In this document: one piece after another, positions 26,062-36,017 of the stretch
Layout: each line of letters begins with the position of its first letter
Numbering within the stretch: position 1 is the first letter of the stretch
Notes under the pieces: generated by a model
What the model was told of the DNA's origin: nothing
The model's database searches: none
Seen by the model: only the letters and a program-made list of their open reading frames with translations
Translations under genes and position numbers: made by a program
Assembly: GCA_015065295.1 (NCBI GenBank)
Contig: SVQN01000006.1
Coordinates: 1 to 62,841 of the forward strand
From: Oscillospiraceae bacterium
GTDB taxonomy: Bacteria > Bacillota > Clostridia > Oscillospirales > CAG-272
Direction of reading: 5' to 3'
DNA length: 62,841 nt

Positions 26062-28329
26062 TTGAAGAATTTTTACCCGCAGGAACCCCTGCCGAACAAT
26101 GCACCCGAAAAGGAACCCGAAGAGTTTGTTTCCGGGATCGTCGATTCGATTATTTATCAGAACGAAGAGAATGGATATACCGTCTGCGAGATCGAGGATT
26201 CCCTCGGCGAACCTGTGACCGTCGTCGGGATCATTCCCTATCTCACCGAGGGGGACAAGATTACCGCCTACGGAACGTGGACCAATCATCCGACCTACGG
26301 ACGGCAGTTCAAGGTCGATTCCTATGACAAAACGCTCCCCGCCGAGGAAGGCGATATCCTCCGCTACCTCGGTTCCGGGGCTGTCAAGGGGATCGGCCCA
26401 AAAACCGCGCAGAAAATCGTCGAGCAGTTCGGGACGGACAGCTTTTCCGTCATCGAAAATCACCCCGAATGGCTCAGCGAGATTCCCGGCATCACCAAGA
26501 AAAAGGCCGAGGCCATCAGTGAAAATTTCAAGTCCATCTCCGGCGCGCGCTCCGTCATGATGTTCTGCCGCGACTATTTTACGCCGCAGACCGCCATGAA
26601 AATCTATCAGCGATGGGGAGGTGCCGCCGTTGATCGCATCCGGAACAATCCCTACCGGCTGTGCGAGGACTTCCACGGCATCAGCTTCAGCCGCGCCGAC
26701 CGGATTGCCATGGGTATGGGACTTGCTGCCGATTCGGACGAACGTCTCATGCACGGGCTGGTATACGTTCTCCGGCAGGAAGCCGTGCGTTCCGGACATA
26801 CCTGCATCCCCGACCGGGAGCTTCTGCGGTGCGCCGTGGAGCTTCTGTTTGCCGGAGAGACGAATTATGCCGAAAAAGTCGCGGAGTGCATCGAAAAAGC
26901 GGTCGGCAAGCTCAAGCTCATCCCGCTGGAACTCGGCGGTACCCGCTATATTTTTGATCCGCTGATGTACCGCGCCGAGACCTATATCGCCAAAAAAATG
27001 AAGCAGATCCGCGAACGCTGTCCCAAAATGAACGCCCGCGACAGCGTCCGGATGATCGAATCGTCCGAAGCGAAAAGCGGCATCACCTACGCCCCCATGC
27101 AGAAAAAAGCTCTCACGCAGGCGATGGCCGACGGCGTGATGATCCTGACCGGCGGTCCCGGTACGGGGAAAACGACCATCATCAAGGGGCTGATTTCGAT
27201 TTTCGAGGCTCTCGATTTTGACGTTGCCCTTGCCGCGCCGACCGGACGTGCCGCAAAGCGTATGAGCGAAGCGACCTCGCATGAAGCGAAGACGATCCAC
27301 CGCCTTCTCGAAATGGATTTTTCCGACGAACACGGCTCCAAGTTCCTGCGCGACGAAAACAATACCCTCGACGCGGACGTTGTTATTATCGACGAAGCAT
27401 CCATGATCGACGTGCAGCTCATGGAATCCCTGCTGAAGGCGATCAAAAACGGCGCCAGACTGATTATCATCGGGGACAGCGACCAGCTTCCGTCCGTCGG
27501 GGCGGGGAATGTCCTCGGCGACCTGATCGAATCGGGCGCGTTTCCCGTCATCCGCCTGACCGACATTTTCCGGCAGTCCGAACAGAGCTTGATTATCACC
27601 AATGCCCACCGCATCAACGCCGGCGAACTGCCCGACACCAGCCGGAACGGGGCGGATTCCGACTTTTTCTATCTCCGCCGGGAAAGCGAAGAGGCGATTG
27701 CCGCGACCGTGATCGACCTCGTACAGAACCGTCTGCCGCGTTCCTACGGGGCGGATATCGTCCCGAAGATTCAGGTGCTGACCCCGTCGAGAAAGGGGCT
27801 GTCGGGGACGGATATCCTCAATGCGGGTCTGCAGGAGGCACTGAATCCGAAAATGCCCGGAAAGGCGGAAAAAAAGTCCCGCGACGTGATCTTCCGCGTC
27901 GGGGACCGGGTCATGCAGACGAAAAACAACTACGAAATCGAGTGGGAAACGGACGACGGCAAGACCGGCGTGGGCGTGTACAACGGCGACATCGGCGTGG
28001 TGACGGCCATCGACCGCGAGGACAACCTTGTGACCATTGCGTTTGACGAGCGCGTCTGCACGCTGGACGCGGCACAGCTCGACGAAGTCGATCATGCGTA
28101 CGCGATCACGGTGCATAAAAGCCAGGGAAGCGAGTATCCGGTGGTGATTATTCCGCTGTATTCGTGCGCGCCGATGCTTCTGTCCCGGAATCTGCTGTAT
28201 ACGGCGGTGACGCGTGCGGCGAAAATGGTGATTCTGGTCGGAAAACCGGGTGTTCTCCAGCAGATGATCGACAACAACCGCCACACCATCCGCTGTACGA
28301 TGCTGAAACATTTTCTGACGGAGGAATGA
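26062..28329 (+). CDS. recD2: RecD2-type superfamily 1B DNA helicase
   Basis: 5'-3' helicase of 755 residues acting in DNA repair outside RecBCD. Order of features: N-terminal OB-like domain (about 20-100), helix-hairpin-helix AVKGIGPKTAQKI with a second GITKKKAEAI, then the motor with Walker A GGPGTGKTT, VIIDEASMID (motif II), GDSDQLPSVG (motif III), and VHKSQGSEYPVV (motif VI). The SH3-like insertion expected near GDRVMQTKNNYE is present. The start is TTG with GGAG ten bases upstream; no ATG fits. A phosphoesterase follows 3 bp later. Confidence 0.95.
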   Translation: MKNFYPQEPLPNNAPEKEPEEFVSGIVDSIIYQNEENGYTVCEIEDSLGEPVTVVGIIPYLTEGDKITAYGTWTNHPTYGRQFKVDSYDKTLPAEEGDILRYLGSGAVKGIGPKTAQKIVEQFGTDSFSVIENHPEWLSEIPGITKKKAEAISENFKSISGARSVMMFCRDYFTPQTAMKIYQRWGGAAVDRIRNNPYRLCEDFHGISFSRADRIAMGMGLAADSDERLMHGLVYVLRQEAVRSGHTCIPDRELLRCAVELLFAGETNYAEKVAECIEKAVGKLKLIPLELGGTRYIFDPLMYRAETYIAKKMKQIRERCPKMNARDSVRMIESSEAKSGITYAPMQKKALTQAMADGVMILTGGPGTGKTTIIKGLISIFEALDFDVALAAPTGRAAKRMSEATSHEAKTIHRLLEMDFSDEHGSKFLRDENNTLDADVVIIDEASMIDVQLMESLLKAIKNGARLIIIGDSDQLPSVGAGNVLGDLIESGAFPVIRLTDIFRQSEQSLIITNAHRINAGELPDTSRNGADSDFFYLRRESEEAIAATVIDLVQNRLPRSYGADIVPKIQVLTPSRKGLSGTDILNAGLQEALNPKMPGKAEKKSRDVIFRVGDRVMQTKNNYEIEWETDDGKTGVGVYNGDIGVVTAIDREDNLVTIAFDERVCTLDAAQLDEVDHAYAITVHKSQGSEYPVVIIPLYSCAPMLLSRNLLYTAVTRAAKMVILVGKPGVLQQMIDNNRHTIRCTMLKHFLTEE

Positions 28330-28332
28330 TTT

Positions 28333-29313
28333 ATGGATTCGATGACCGAAAAACAGCGATATTTTTCCCAGCCTGTCGAGCGCATCACCGGCATGGACGA
28401 CACGCCCGAGCGCAGTCTGTTCCGCCTGACGGAATCGGGAGTATATTTCCGTGAACACCGGATTTCTGCCGGACATCCCGGTGATCCCGTGGAAATTGTG
28501 CAGATCACGGACGTACATTTCAATTACTGCGATGATATTGACCTGCAAAATCCCGAACTGGCGTATACGAAGGAATGCCGGAAATGGCTTGCGGACGGTG
28601 CGTCTGTCGGGGGGATCAAAAACGCCATGGGCTTTGCGAAGTTCGCCGATCAGATCGTAATTACCGGCGACACGCTCGATTATCTCTCCCACGGCGCGAT
28701 GGAAATGACAAAAACGTACATCTGGGACGTGGAGCCGACTGCAATTCTTGCCATCGGCGGACACGAACTGACCCGGCAGATGCAGACCGGCCGTCCGAAC
28801 GAAACGACGCTGGAATCCCGGTACGCCGATTTGCAGCGGGAATGGAAGCACGACGTATCGTATGTTTCCCGCGTGATCCGTGAACGGGTAATGGTGATTG
28901 CCATGGACAACGACTGCGGACGCTACCGTCCGGAGCAGTTCGAAAAACTGACCGCCGATCTTGCGGAGGCGCGGTCGAAAGGGTACGTTGTCCTGCTGTT
29001 CCAGCATGAACCGATCGACACCGGACGACCGGAGGACGCGTGCTGTCCGACCCTGTGGGAATGCGACGGTGCGTCGTACAATTTCCGGCACTGCATCGGT
29101 TCGCCCGAACGGAACGATTCCGAAACGGCGAAGGCGGTGTACCGGCTCATTACGTCCTCCGCTGATGTGATCCGGGGGATTTATTGCGGACATCTGCACA
29201 GCGCGTATTACACGGAAGTGATTGCGGGGGACACCGTGATCCCGCAGTATGTGCTGGAAGGAAATCCCTACAACGGTCAGGTGGGTCATGTAATGCGGAT
29301 TCTTGTGGAGTGA
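28333..29313 (+). CDS. Calcineurin-like metallophosphoesterase
   Basis: 326 residues with the metal-binding series QITDVHF, ITGDTLDYLSHG, GGHE (in place of GNHE), LLFQHEPID and CGHLHSAYY. The GGHE change replaces the usual asparagine that binds metal and phosphate, an odd feature that may alter activity. It lacks a signal peptide. It is 3 bp after recD2, so likely co-transcribed; a link to DNA repair is only positional. It is not closely similar to the phosphoesterase at 4221. Confidence 0.85.
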   Translation: MDSMTEKQRYFSQPVERITGMDDTPERSLFRLTESGVYFREHRISAGHPGDPVEIVQITDVHFNYCDDIDLQNPELAYTKECRKWLADGASVGGIKNAMGFAKFADQIVITGDTLDYLSHGAMEMTKTYIWDVEPTAILAIGGHELTRQMQTGRPNETTLESRYADLQREWKHDVSYVSRVIRERVMVIAMDNDCGRYRPEQFEKLTADLAEARSKGYVVLLFQHEPIDTGRPEDACCPTLWECDGASYNFRHCIGSPERNDSETAKAVYRLITSSADVIRGIYCGHLHSAYYTEVIAGDTVIPQYVLEGNPYNGQVGHVMRILVE

Positions 29314-29362
29314 TGAATATATAAATGGCGGCAAATCTGCGGGTTTGCTGCCATTCTCATAG

Positions 29363-29391
29363 TTGACAAAAGTTTGCGGATGTGATATAAT
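29363..29391 (+). promoter_or_regulatory. Promoter of the second solute-binding lipoprotein
   Basis: TTGACA (29363-29368), 17-bp spacer, TATAAT (29386-29391). The leader of about 135 nt has no obvious riboswitch. Just upstream an imperfect stem AATGGCGGCAAA/TTTGCTGCCATT (29324-29356) lacks a U-run. Confidence 0.85.
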
Positions 29392-29531
29392 TCATTTATA
29401 CATTTTGTACGGTATTTTGGCTGAATTTTGAAGGGATTTATAAATTCCTCTAAGAAATCTGTATACAGGATTTTTTCAGCTCTCACACAGAACCCAATTG
29501 GAACGAATTATATAACGAAAGGAATCTCATC

Positions 29532-31034
29532 ATGAAAAAACAGCGACTGATCTCCATGCTGCTGGTTCTGACGATGCTGTCGTCATCCACGGCACTGCTT
29601 TCCTGCTCGAGCGGCACGGAAAATGCGGACGAAATGGTATCCTCCGCAGAAAATCCCTCGGCCAGCGAAGAAATTGCGGTAGAAACGGAGGAAGCGAAGG
29701 ACTCTCTGGAAGCCCGCATGGACGTAGCGGACAATCTTCCGGACAAGAAATTTGACGGACGCACCTTTGCGGTCATCGGCGACGACGCCTGCACCGACCA
29801 CTATCTGTCCGAAGAACTGAACGGCGAACCGGTCAACGACGCGGTCTTTGAACGAAACTCTCTCATCAGCGAACGTTTTGACGTAGCTCTGGACGCAGTT
29901 GTTTACGCGGAAGACCAGATCACCGGTCAGGCGAAGAACGCGGTTGCGGCAGCCGATGACGCTTTCCAGATGATGGCGTGCCACATCATTTACCTCGGTA
30001 TGTCCGCGACGGGCGACTATATGTACAACTGGTATGATCTTCCGAATGTAAACTTCGATCAGCCGTGGTGGTCCGACAGTACCGTGACCGACCTGAAGTA
30101 CAAGGACAAGGCGTTTGTAGCGATCGGTGACTTTGCGCTGTCCGCACTCGGTTCGACCTACTGTATGTTCTACAACAAGGTCATGGCGGAAAACTACGGT
30201 CTGCCGGATATGTACGGTCTTGTTGAAGAAGGCGGCTGGACGATCGACAAGCAGTACGAATTCAGCAACGGCGTATACACCGACACGAACGGCGACGGTA
30301 TCCGCGACATCAACGATACTTACGCGCTGTCCACGGACTGCAAGAGCAACGCAAACGCATACCTGTGGGCATTCGGCAAGAAGATTGCGACCCAGCAGGA
30401 CGACGGTACCTACGTTCTGGACTACTACGACGAAAAGCTGGTATCTCTGGTAGAAAAGCTGTACAATCTCTACTACGAAACCGACTATGTATACTTTGAC
30501 ACGACGAGCCACGGTATCGGTCAGAACGTATTCCCGCTCGGCAACAACCTGTTCACGAACGGTGCGATCGGCTGGATGAACGGCGTTCTCCGCGACGTGG
30601 AATTCGACTACGGTATCATCCCGTACCCGAAGTGGGACGAAAAGCAGGCAGAATACTACACGAGCGTTGACGGCGGTCACGAAGGTCTGGCAATTCTGAA
30701 GACCATCACCGACCCGGAATTCGTCGGCATCATCAGCGAAGCACTGAACGCCGAAAGCTGGAAGCGCGTTGTTCCCGCATACTACGACGTCTCCCTGAAG
30801 TTCAAGGGAACCCGTGACGAACAGTCCATCGCCATGCTCGACCGCATCGTTGACTCCCGTATCTTCGACTTCGGCTACGTTTACGGCGGCTGGGGCTGTG
30901 TCTTCTGGATCCAGTACCTCCTCGAAGGCGCGTCCAAGGACATCACCTCCTACTACGAAAAGAACTTCAAGCCCTACAACAAGACCATGGAAAAGGTCTT
31001 CGAGACCTTCGACGAATACACCAAGGAACCGTAA
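29532..31034 (+). CDS. Extracellular solute-binding lipoprotein (paralogue)
   Basis: 500 residues with a signal peptide and lipobox LLSC (C25), an acidic linker, then an SBP body. It shares with the 23667 protein the block EELNGEPVNDAVFERN and the later GVYTDTNGDGIRDINDTYA region, which resembles the calcium-binding-like DxNxDG loop found in some SBPs. No transporter subunits are adjacent. Strong promoter and terminator make it monocistronic. Codon use is strongly biased towards favoured codons, suggesting high expression. Confidence 0.88.
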   Translation: MKKQRLISMLLVLTMLSSSTALLSCSSGTENADEMVSSAENPSASEEIAVETEEAKDSLEARMDVADNLPDKKFDGRTFAVIGDDACTDHYLSEELNGEPVNDAVFERNSLISERFDVALDAVVYAEDQITGQAKNAVAAADDAFQMMACHIIYLGMSATGDYMYNWYDLPNVNFDQPWWSDSTVTDLKYKDKAFVAIGDFALSALGSTYCMFYNKVMAENYGLPDMYGLVEEGGWTIDKQYEFSNGVYTDTNGDGIRDINDTYALSTDCKSNANAYLWAFGKKIATQQDDGTYVLDYYDEKLVSLVEKLYNLYYETDYVYFDTTSHGIGQNVFPLGNNLFTNGAIGWMNGVLRDVEFDYGIIPYPKWDEKQAEYYTSVDGGHEGLAILKTITDPEFVGIISEALNAESWKRVVPAYYDVSLKFKGTRDEQSIAMLDRIVDSRIFDFGYVYGGWGCVFWIQYLLEGASKDITSYYEKNFKPYNKTMEKVFETFDEYTKEP

Positions 31035-31049
31035 GGGGTTCCTGCACAG

Positions 31050-31076
31050 GCCGCTGGTTTTTCCGGCGGCTTTTTT
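31050..31076 (+). terminator. Intrinsic terminator of the second lipoprotein gene
   Basis: GCCGCTGG (31050-31057) pairs with CCGGCGGC (31063-31070), followed by TTTTTT. Confidence 0.85.
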
Positions 31077-31096
31077 CTATAGACGGGGCGTTTTTT

Positions 31097-31772
31097 CTTG
31101 GGGAAACCTTTTTGAGGAAAAGGTTTCCCCAAACCCCTTCCAAAACCTTTTTAGGCGGTGGTAGCCGGTTTGTTTTGGTTTATATGATGGGGAGGGGATT
31201 TTTTGAAAAATTCCGTGGAGTACGGCTGAAGAGTGTTCGGCCCGTTGACGTGGGGCTGGTTTGAATTTCTACGAAAATCGTTCTGGGGAAGTCAGGCTCC
31301 GCCAAGACCCTGACTTCCCGCGCCATTTTTCGACTGCAAAATACAGTACGCCACTTTTGAATTCAGCTACAGTTTGTTAGTTTTCCGCGCGTCTTGGCTC
31401 ACCCGCCGTCCGCGCTTTTCGTCAGTTCGGTCGGCTGACATACAGTCTTTTTTGAAAAGCACGAACGGCGACAGCCAAGGAGTGCGGGGGATAACTTACC
31501 GTAGCTGAATTCAAAAGTGGCGCACTATATCAACGTATCTTTTCCGGCAACGGAAGTCAGGGTCTTGGCGGAGCCTGACTTCCCCGTTATAATTTTCGTA
31601 GAATTTCAAACCAACATCCTGTCAGCGGATGGGATCAACGAAATGTCAGCGCAGGCACCCAAGAAAATCCCCCAGAAAAGAAAAAATCTGCAATAACCAA
31701 ATGGCTACAACAGATCAAAAAGGTTTTGGAAGGGGTTTGGGGGAACCTTTTCCTCAAAAAGGTTCCCCCAAG
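31097..31772. repeat. Family-1 long palindromic element, copy 1c
   Basis: A complete 676-bp copy in the same orientation as 1b, about 90% alike by eye. It begins 20 bp after the lipoprotein terminator and ends 12 bp before the metK stop codon. The same terminal hairpins, inner GGAAGTCAGG hairpins and central GAATTCAGCTAC / GTAGCTGAATTC are present. No gene lies in 31035-31783. Confidence 0.9.
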
Positions 31773-31783
31773 AAACCACACCA

Positions 31784-32968
<1,185 letters not shown>

Positions 32969-32987
32969 GATAGATCCTTTCTTTTTT

Positions 32988-33161
32988 CTTGGGGAAAACC
33001 TTTTGAGGAAAGGTTTTCCCCAAACCCCTTTCCAAACCTTTTTAAACAGGGAGGGGGATGGGTGGATACGCTGGATTTCGACTGTACTCTGTTTCCTTTT
33101 ATTTGAAAAGGTTTTTGGAAGGGTGCGGGAACCCTTTTTCCTTAAAAAAGGTTTCCCGCGA
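32988..33161. repeat. Facing pair of hairpin repeats in the metK leader
   Basis: Mirror hairpins CTTGGGGAAAACC/GGTTTTCCCCAA (32988-33023) and GCGGGAACC/GGTTTCCCGC (33125-33159), each with the AACCCCTTTCC-type tail pointing inwards. The segment separates the SAM-I terminator from the metK start codon and would be transcribed in every metK mRNA. Confidence 0.78.
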
Positions 33162-33176
33162 AAACTCCATTTCCGC

Positions 33177-33209
33177 AAAAAAAGTGTTCCTGCCGACAGA
33201 CAGGAACAC
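33177..33209 (-). terminator. SAM-I riboswitch terminator
   Basis: Minus-strand stem GTGTTCCTG / CAGGAACAC (33184-33209), then seven U (33177-33183). Its left arm overlaps the sequence that can pair with the 3' side of the aptamer (CTGTCTG with CAGATAAG), the expected switch. Confidence 0.88.
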
Positions 33210-33227
33210 AGAGATTTTCCGTATTTC

Positions 33228-33315
33228 CTTATCTGTCGGGAATTAGCACCTTGCCGTGTTTTCGCGGTAGGTTGCCGGGCGTCACAGAGCCAGTCTCTCA
33301 GCCACTCTTGATAAG
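33228..33315 (-). ncRNA. SAM-I (S-box) riboswitch aptamer
   Basis: Minus-strand RNA with P1 CTTATC/GATAAG, the conserved AAGAGTGGCTGAGAGACTGG, the GACGCCCGGCAACC block, and AAGGTGCTAATTCC before the 3' P1 strand. These are the S-box core elements. Binding SAM should favour the terminator just downstream and lower metK expression. Confidence 0.95.
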
Positions 33316-33337
33316 TCTTTTCTTAGTGTACGGGTAT

Positions 33338-33367
33338 ATTATAACACAAGTTGTCCGGTGCGCGCAA
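33338..33367 (-). promoter_or_regulatory. Promoter of the SAM-I/metK transcript
   Basis: TATAAT at 33338-33343 with TTGCGC at 33362-33367 (18-bp spacer), minus strand, about 22 bp before the aptamer. Confidence 0.7.
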
Positions 33368-33412
33368 TCTCAATTTTTCACAAAGATTGTCCGCTGCGGA
33401 CGACTTTTTTTA

Positions 33413-34111
33413 TCATCCGATTTCAAACGATCCGTGCAGGTACAGGAAGAAGAACAGCAGGGCTGCGGCCGCTACGACCAGCGGGATCGCCAGTGTGAGC
33501 GGGTTCATGCGGTATTTTGCGCGGACGGCGTTGTCTTCGCTCTTCAGGAATCCGGCGGATTTCAGGGCGGTGGAGATCGGCTTGTACAGCAGGAACACCA
33601 GCGACGCATTGAAGACCGCTTTTGTCAGGTTGAAGGGGAGGAGCAGGGGAACGATCAGGGCTTTGACTTCCTCGACGGTTACGCCCATGTAGAACGGCGT
33701 GATGAGGAGGTTCGCGCCGAGCATGACGGCGGTCATGCAGACGACGGAGAGACCCATGCCGAGCAGCGCGCCGAGCAGGTTGCGGCTGCGGGTGTAGACA
33801 AAGCTGCCGATGCAGACGAAGACCACGCTGGAGAGGATGTTCATGATGTAGCCGTAGATACCGGTACCGCTGATGGTCACCAGCTCGACCGTGGAGACGA
33901 TCAGGGACATGGAGAACCCGTATGCGGGCCCGAAGAACATGGCACCGATGGTCATGACGGCGTCTTTGAGGTCGAAGGAAAGGAAGGAAACCTTGAAATG
34001 GAAGAGAACACAGCAGATGTACGCGAGGGCGGAGAAGACACCGACCGCGGTAAGGGAACGGATTTTCTCATTGGAGAAGGCTTCTTTGGCCGATTTTTTG
34101 AAGTTGGACAT
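33413..34111 (-). CDS. ribU: Riboflavin ECF transporter S component RibU
   Basis: Substrate-binding membrane protein of an energy-coupling-factor transporter, 232 residues with about five or six hydrophobic helices. FKVSFLSFDLKDAVMTIGAM and FFGPAYGFSMSLIVS fit RibU. The upstream FMN riboswitch independently supports riboflavin/FMN uptake. The EcfA/EcfA'/EcfT module is not in the window and is presumably shared. It ends 45 bp from the metK promoter region, on the same strand. Confidence 0.93.
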   Translation of the reverse strand: MSNFKKSAKEAFSNEKIRSLTAVGVFSALAYICCVLFHFKVSFLSFDLKDAVMTIGAMFFGPAYGFSMSLIVSTVELVTISGTGIYGYIMNILSSVVFVCIGSFVYTRSRNLLGALLGMGLSVVCMTAVMLGANLLITPFYMGVTVEEVKALIVPLLLPFNLTKAVFNASLVFLLYKPISTALKSAGFLKSEDNAVRAKYRMNPLTLAIPLVVAAAALLFFFLYLHGSFEIG

Positions 34112-34150
34112 AATTCACCTCATCAGTTGATTGAAGGCGGAATTTGTAAA

Positions 34151-34178
34151 ATAAAAAATCCCGTCAGGTTTGACAGGA
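34151..34178 (-). terminator. FMN riboswitch terminator
   Basis: Minus-strand stem TCCTGTCA / TGACGGGA (34159-34178) with one G-U pair, then a U-rich run (34151-34158), 40 bp before ribU. Confidence 0.88.
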
Positions 34179-34223
34179 ATACGCATAACGGACAGGCATC
34201 GCTCATACGATGAACCGTCCCGC

Positions 34224-34336
34224 ATTTTCTCTCATCCGGACTTTGACCGTCGGTACGGGAATCACACCCGTTCGGCCTGTATGCACAGGTTCGTGGACTA
34301 TACCACCGGTAAGGAATTACGCCTATCCCTGAAAAT
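34224..34336 (-). ncRNA. FMN riboswitch (RFN element)
   Basis: Minus-strand P1 ATTTTC/GAAAAT encloses the RFN consensus blocks AGGCGTAATTCC, TACCGGTGGTATAGTCCACG, GTGTGATTCCCGTACCGACG, GGTCAAAGTCCGGATGAGAG. FMN binding should favour the downstream terminator and turn off ribU. Confidence 0.95.
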
Positions 34337-34350
34337 ATGTATTGGGTTTT

Positions 34351-34389
34351 CTCGGGGAAACCTTTTTTGAGGAAAAAGGTTTCCCCGAA
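34351..34389. repeat. G/C-clamped hairpin repeat upstream of the FMN riboswitch
   Basis: CTCGGGGAAACC...GGTTTCCCCGAA with tail AACCCCTTCCCAAAACC and the distal motif GACAAAATTTTGTGCAGATC shared with other copies. It lies only 15 bp before the aptamer, where a promoter would be expected; the ribU promoter was not located with confidence. Confidence 0.8.
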
Positions 34390-34476
34390 CCCCTTCCCAA
34401 AACCTTTTTAAATAAAAGGCGAGACAAAATTTTGTGCAGATCAGAATAAATTTCAACTGCACATTGTAACCGAAAA

Positions 34477-34660
34477 GTTTCGCTCAAGCCTTTTTAAAGG
34501 CTTGCAGGGTCAAGGGACAGAGTCCCTTGTCGCCGTCCGCAGACGGCGAAATTCTCCGGACACAAACAGGGGATCGCTCAACCCTCCAGCTTCATCTGAA
34601 AAAAGGAGGTATTCTCCACTACCCGCGCGAGCGTCCATGTCCGGCAAATCTTTATAAAAA
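34477..34660 (+). repeat. Family-4 element with three tandem hairpins, copy 4b
   Basis: Stems AAGCCTTT/AAAGGCTT (34486-34503), AAGGGAC/GTCCCTT (34512-34528) and CGCCGTC/GACGGCG (34531-34548), then a block ending in CAACCCTCCAGCTTCATCTG and AAAGGAGGTATTCTCC. Same layout as 17203-17402 on the other strand. It lies downstream of tuf, in a 626-bp gap that also holds the FMN riboswitch and a hairpin repeat. Confidence 0.8.
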
Positions 34661-34692
34661 CGTCAAAACGGGGAACCCTTGCGGATCCCCCG
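34660..34692 (-). terminator. Intrinsic terminator of tuf
   Basis: Minus-strand stem CGGGGGATCC / GGGTTCCCCG (34669-34692) with two G-U pairs and loop GCAA, then TTTTGACGTTTTT. Confidence 0.85.
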
Positions 34693-34737
34693 TCTGGACT
34701 GAGCGTACCAAGCGCAAATTAATTTATGAGAAATTAA

Positions 34738-35943
34738 TTACTTGTTGATATCGATAACAACGCCGGAACCAACGGTACGACCGCCTTCACGGATAGCGAA
34801 GCGGAGACCCTTTTCGATAGCGATGGGAGTGATGAGTTCAACGCCCATGTCTACGTTGTCACCAGGACGGCACATTTCGGTGCCTTCCGGAAGCTTGATG
34901 GTACCAGTAACGTCGGTAGTTCTGAAGTAGAACTGCGGTCTGTAGCCGGAGAAGAAGGGCTTCTGACGGCCGCCTTCCTTTTCGGTAAGAACGTAAACCT
35001 GACCGATGAAGTCGGTGTGAGGCTGGATGGAGCCGGGCTTGCAGAGAACCTGACCACGTTCGATAGCCTTCTTGTCAACACCACGGAGGAGGAGACCTAC
35101 GTTGTCACCAGCTTCAGCGGAGTCAAGGAGCTTACGGAACATTTCAACACCGGTGATAACGGTGGTCTTCTTTTCTTCGGTAAGACCAACGATTTCAACG
35201 GTATCAGACATCTTAACGGTACCACGTTCTACTCTACCAGTAGCAACAGTACCACGACCGGTGATGGAGAATACGTCTTCTACAGGCATCAGGAAGGGCA
35301 GGTCGCTCTTTCTTTCAGGAGTAGGAATGTATTCGTCAACAGCTGCCATGAGTTCGAGGATGGAAGCATATTCCGGATCATCAGCGTTGGTGCTTGCGGA
35401 TTCGAGAGCGTCACGAGCGGAACCACGAACGATCGGAATATCGTCGCCCGGGAATTCGTATTCGGTGAGAAGTTCACGGATTTCCATTTCAACGAGTTCG
35501 AGAAGTTCGTCGTCGTCTACGAGGTCGCACTTGTTCATATATACAACGATTGCCGGAACGCCTACCTGACGAGCAAGAAGGATGTGTTCACGGGTCTGCT
35601 GCATCGGACCGTCGGAAGCTGCAACTACGAGGATCGCGCCGTCCATCTGAGCCGCGCCGGTGATCATGTTCTTAACATAGTCGGCGTGACCGGGGCAGTC
35701 AACGTGTGCGTAGTGACGGGTTTCGGTTTCGTATTCAACGTGTCTGGTGTTGATTGTGATACCACGAGCCTTTTCTTCCGGTGCGTTGTCGATCTGGTCG
35801 TATGCCATGAATTCAACGTTACCGTTCTTGAGACCGAGAGTCTTGGTGATAGCTGCAGTGGTGGTAGTCTTACCGTGGTCAACGTGACCAATCGTACCAA
35901 TATTTACGTGGGGCTTGGTACGCTCAAAATGTGCCTTAGCCAT
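34738..35943 (-). CDS. tuf: Translation elongation factor Tu
   Basis: GTPase that delivers aminoacyl-tRNA to the ribosome. The 401-residue protein has G1 GHVDHGKTT, switch I with ARGITINT, G3 DCPGHADY and G4 NKCD, plus the domain II/III segments [13 protein letters not shown] and [13 protein letters not shown]. Start ATG behind AGGAGG. It has its own strong promoter downstream of fusA, so it can be expressed separately from the rest of the str cluster. Codon use is extremely biased. Confidence 0.98.
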   Translation of the reverse strand: MAKAHFERTKPHVNIGTIGHVDHGKTTTTAAITKTLGLKNGNVEFMAYDQIDNAPEEKARGITINTRHVEYETETRHYAHVDCPGHADYVKNMITGAAQMDGAILVVAASDGPMQQTREHILLARQVGVPAIVVYMNKCDLVDDDELLELVEMEIRELLTEYEFPGDDIPIVRGSARDALESASTNADDPEYASILELMAAVDEYIPTPERKSDLPFLMPVEDVFSITGRGTVATGRVERGTVKMSDTVEIVGLTEEKKTTVITGVEMFRKLLDSAEAGDNVGLLLRGVDKKAIERGQVLCKPGSIQPHTDFIGQVYVLTEKEGGRQKPFFSGYRPQFYFRTTDVTGTIKLPEGTEMCRPGDNVDMGVELITPIAIEKGLRFAIREGGRTVGSGVVIDINK

Positions 35944-35976
35944 TGGTGTAGTCCTCCTAAATTTAAGGTTGATACT

Positions 35977-36005
35977 ATTATATAATATTTTAGCGGGTTT
36001 GTAAA
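35977..36005 (-). promoter_or_regulatory. Promoter of tuf
   Basis: Minus-strand TTTACA (36000-36005), 17-bp spacer, TATAAT (35977-35982), 34 bp before the ATG. Confidence 0.82.
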
Positions 36006-36017
36006 GGGGATAAACAT

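Noticed and set aside
26035-29334. 1099-codon open frame antisense to recD2 and the phosphoesterase
   Set aside because: Covers two real genes with intact motifs on the other strand; an effect of codon bias.
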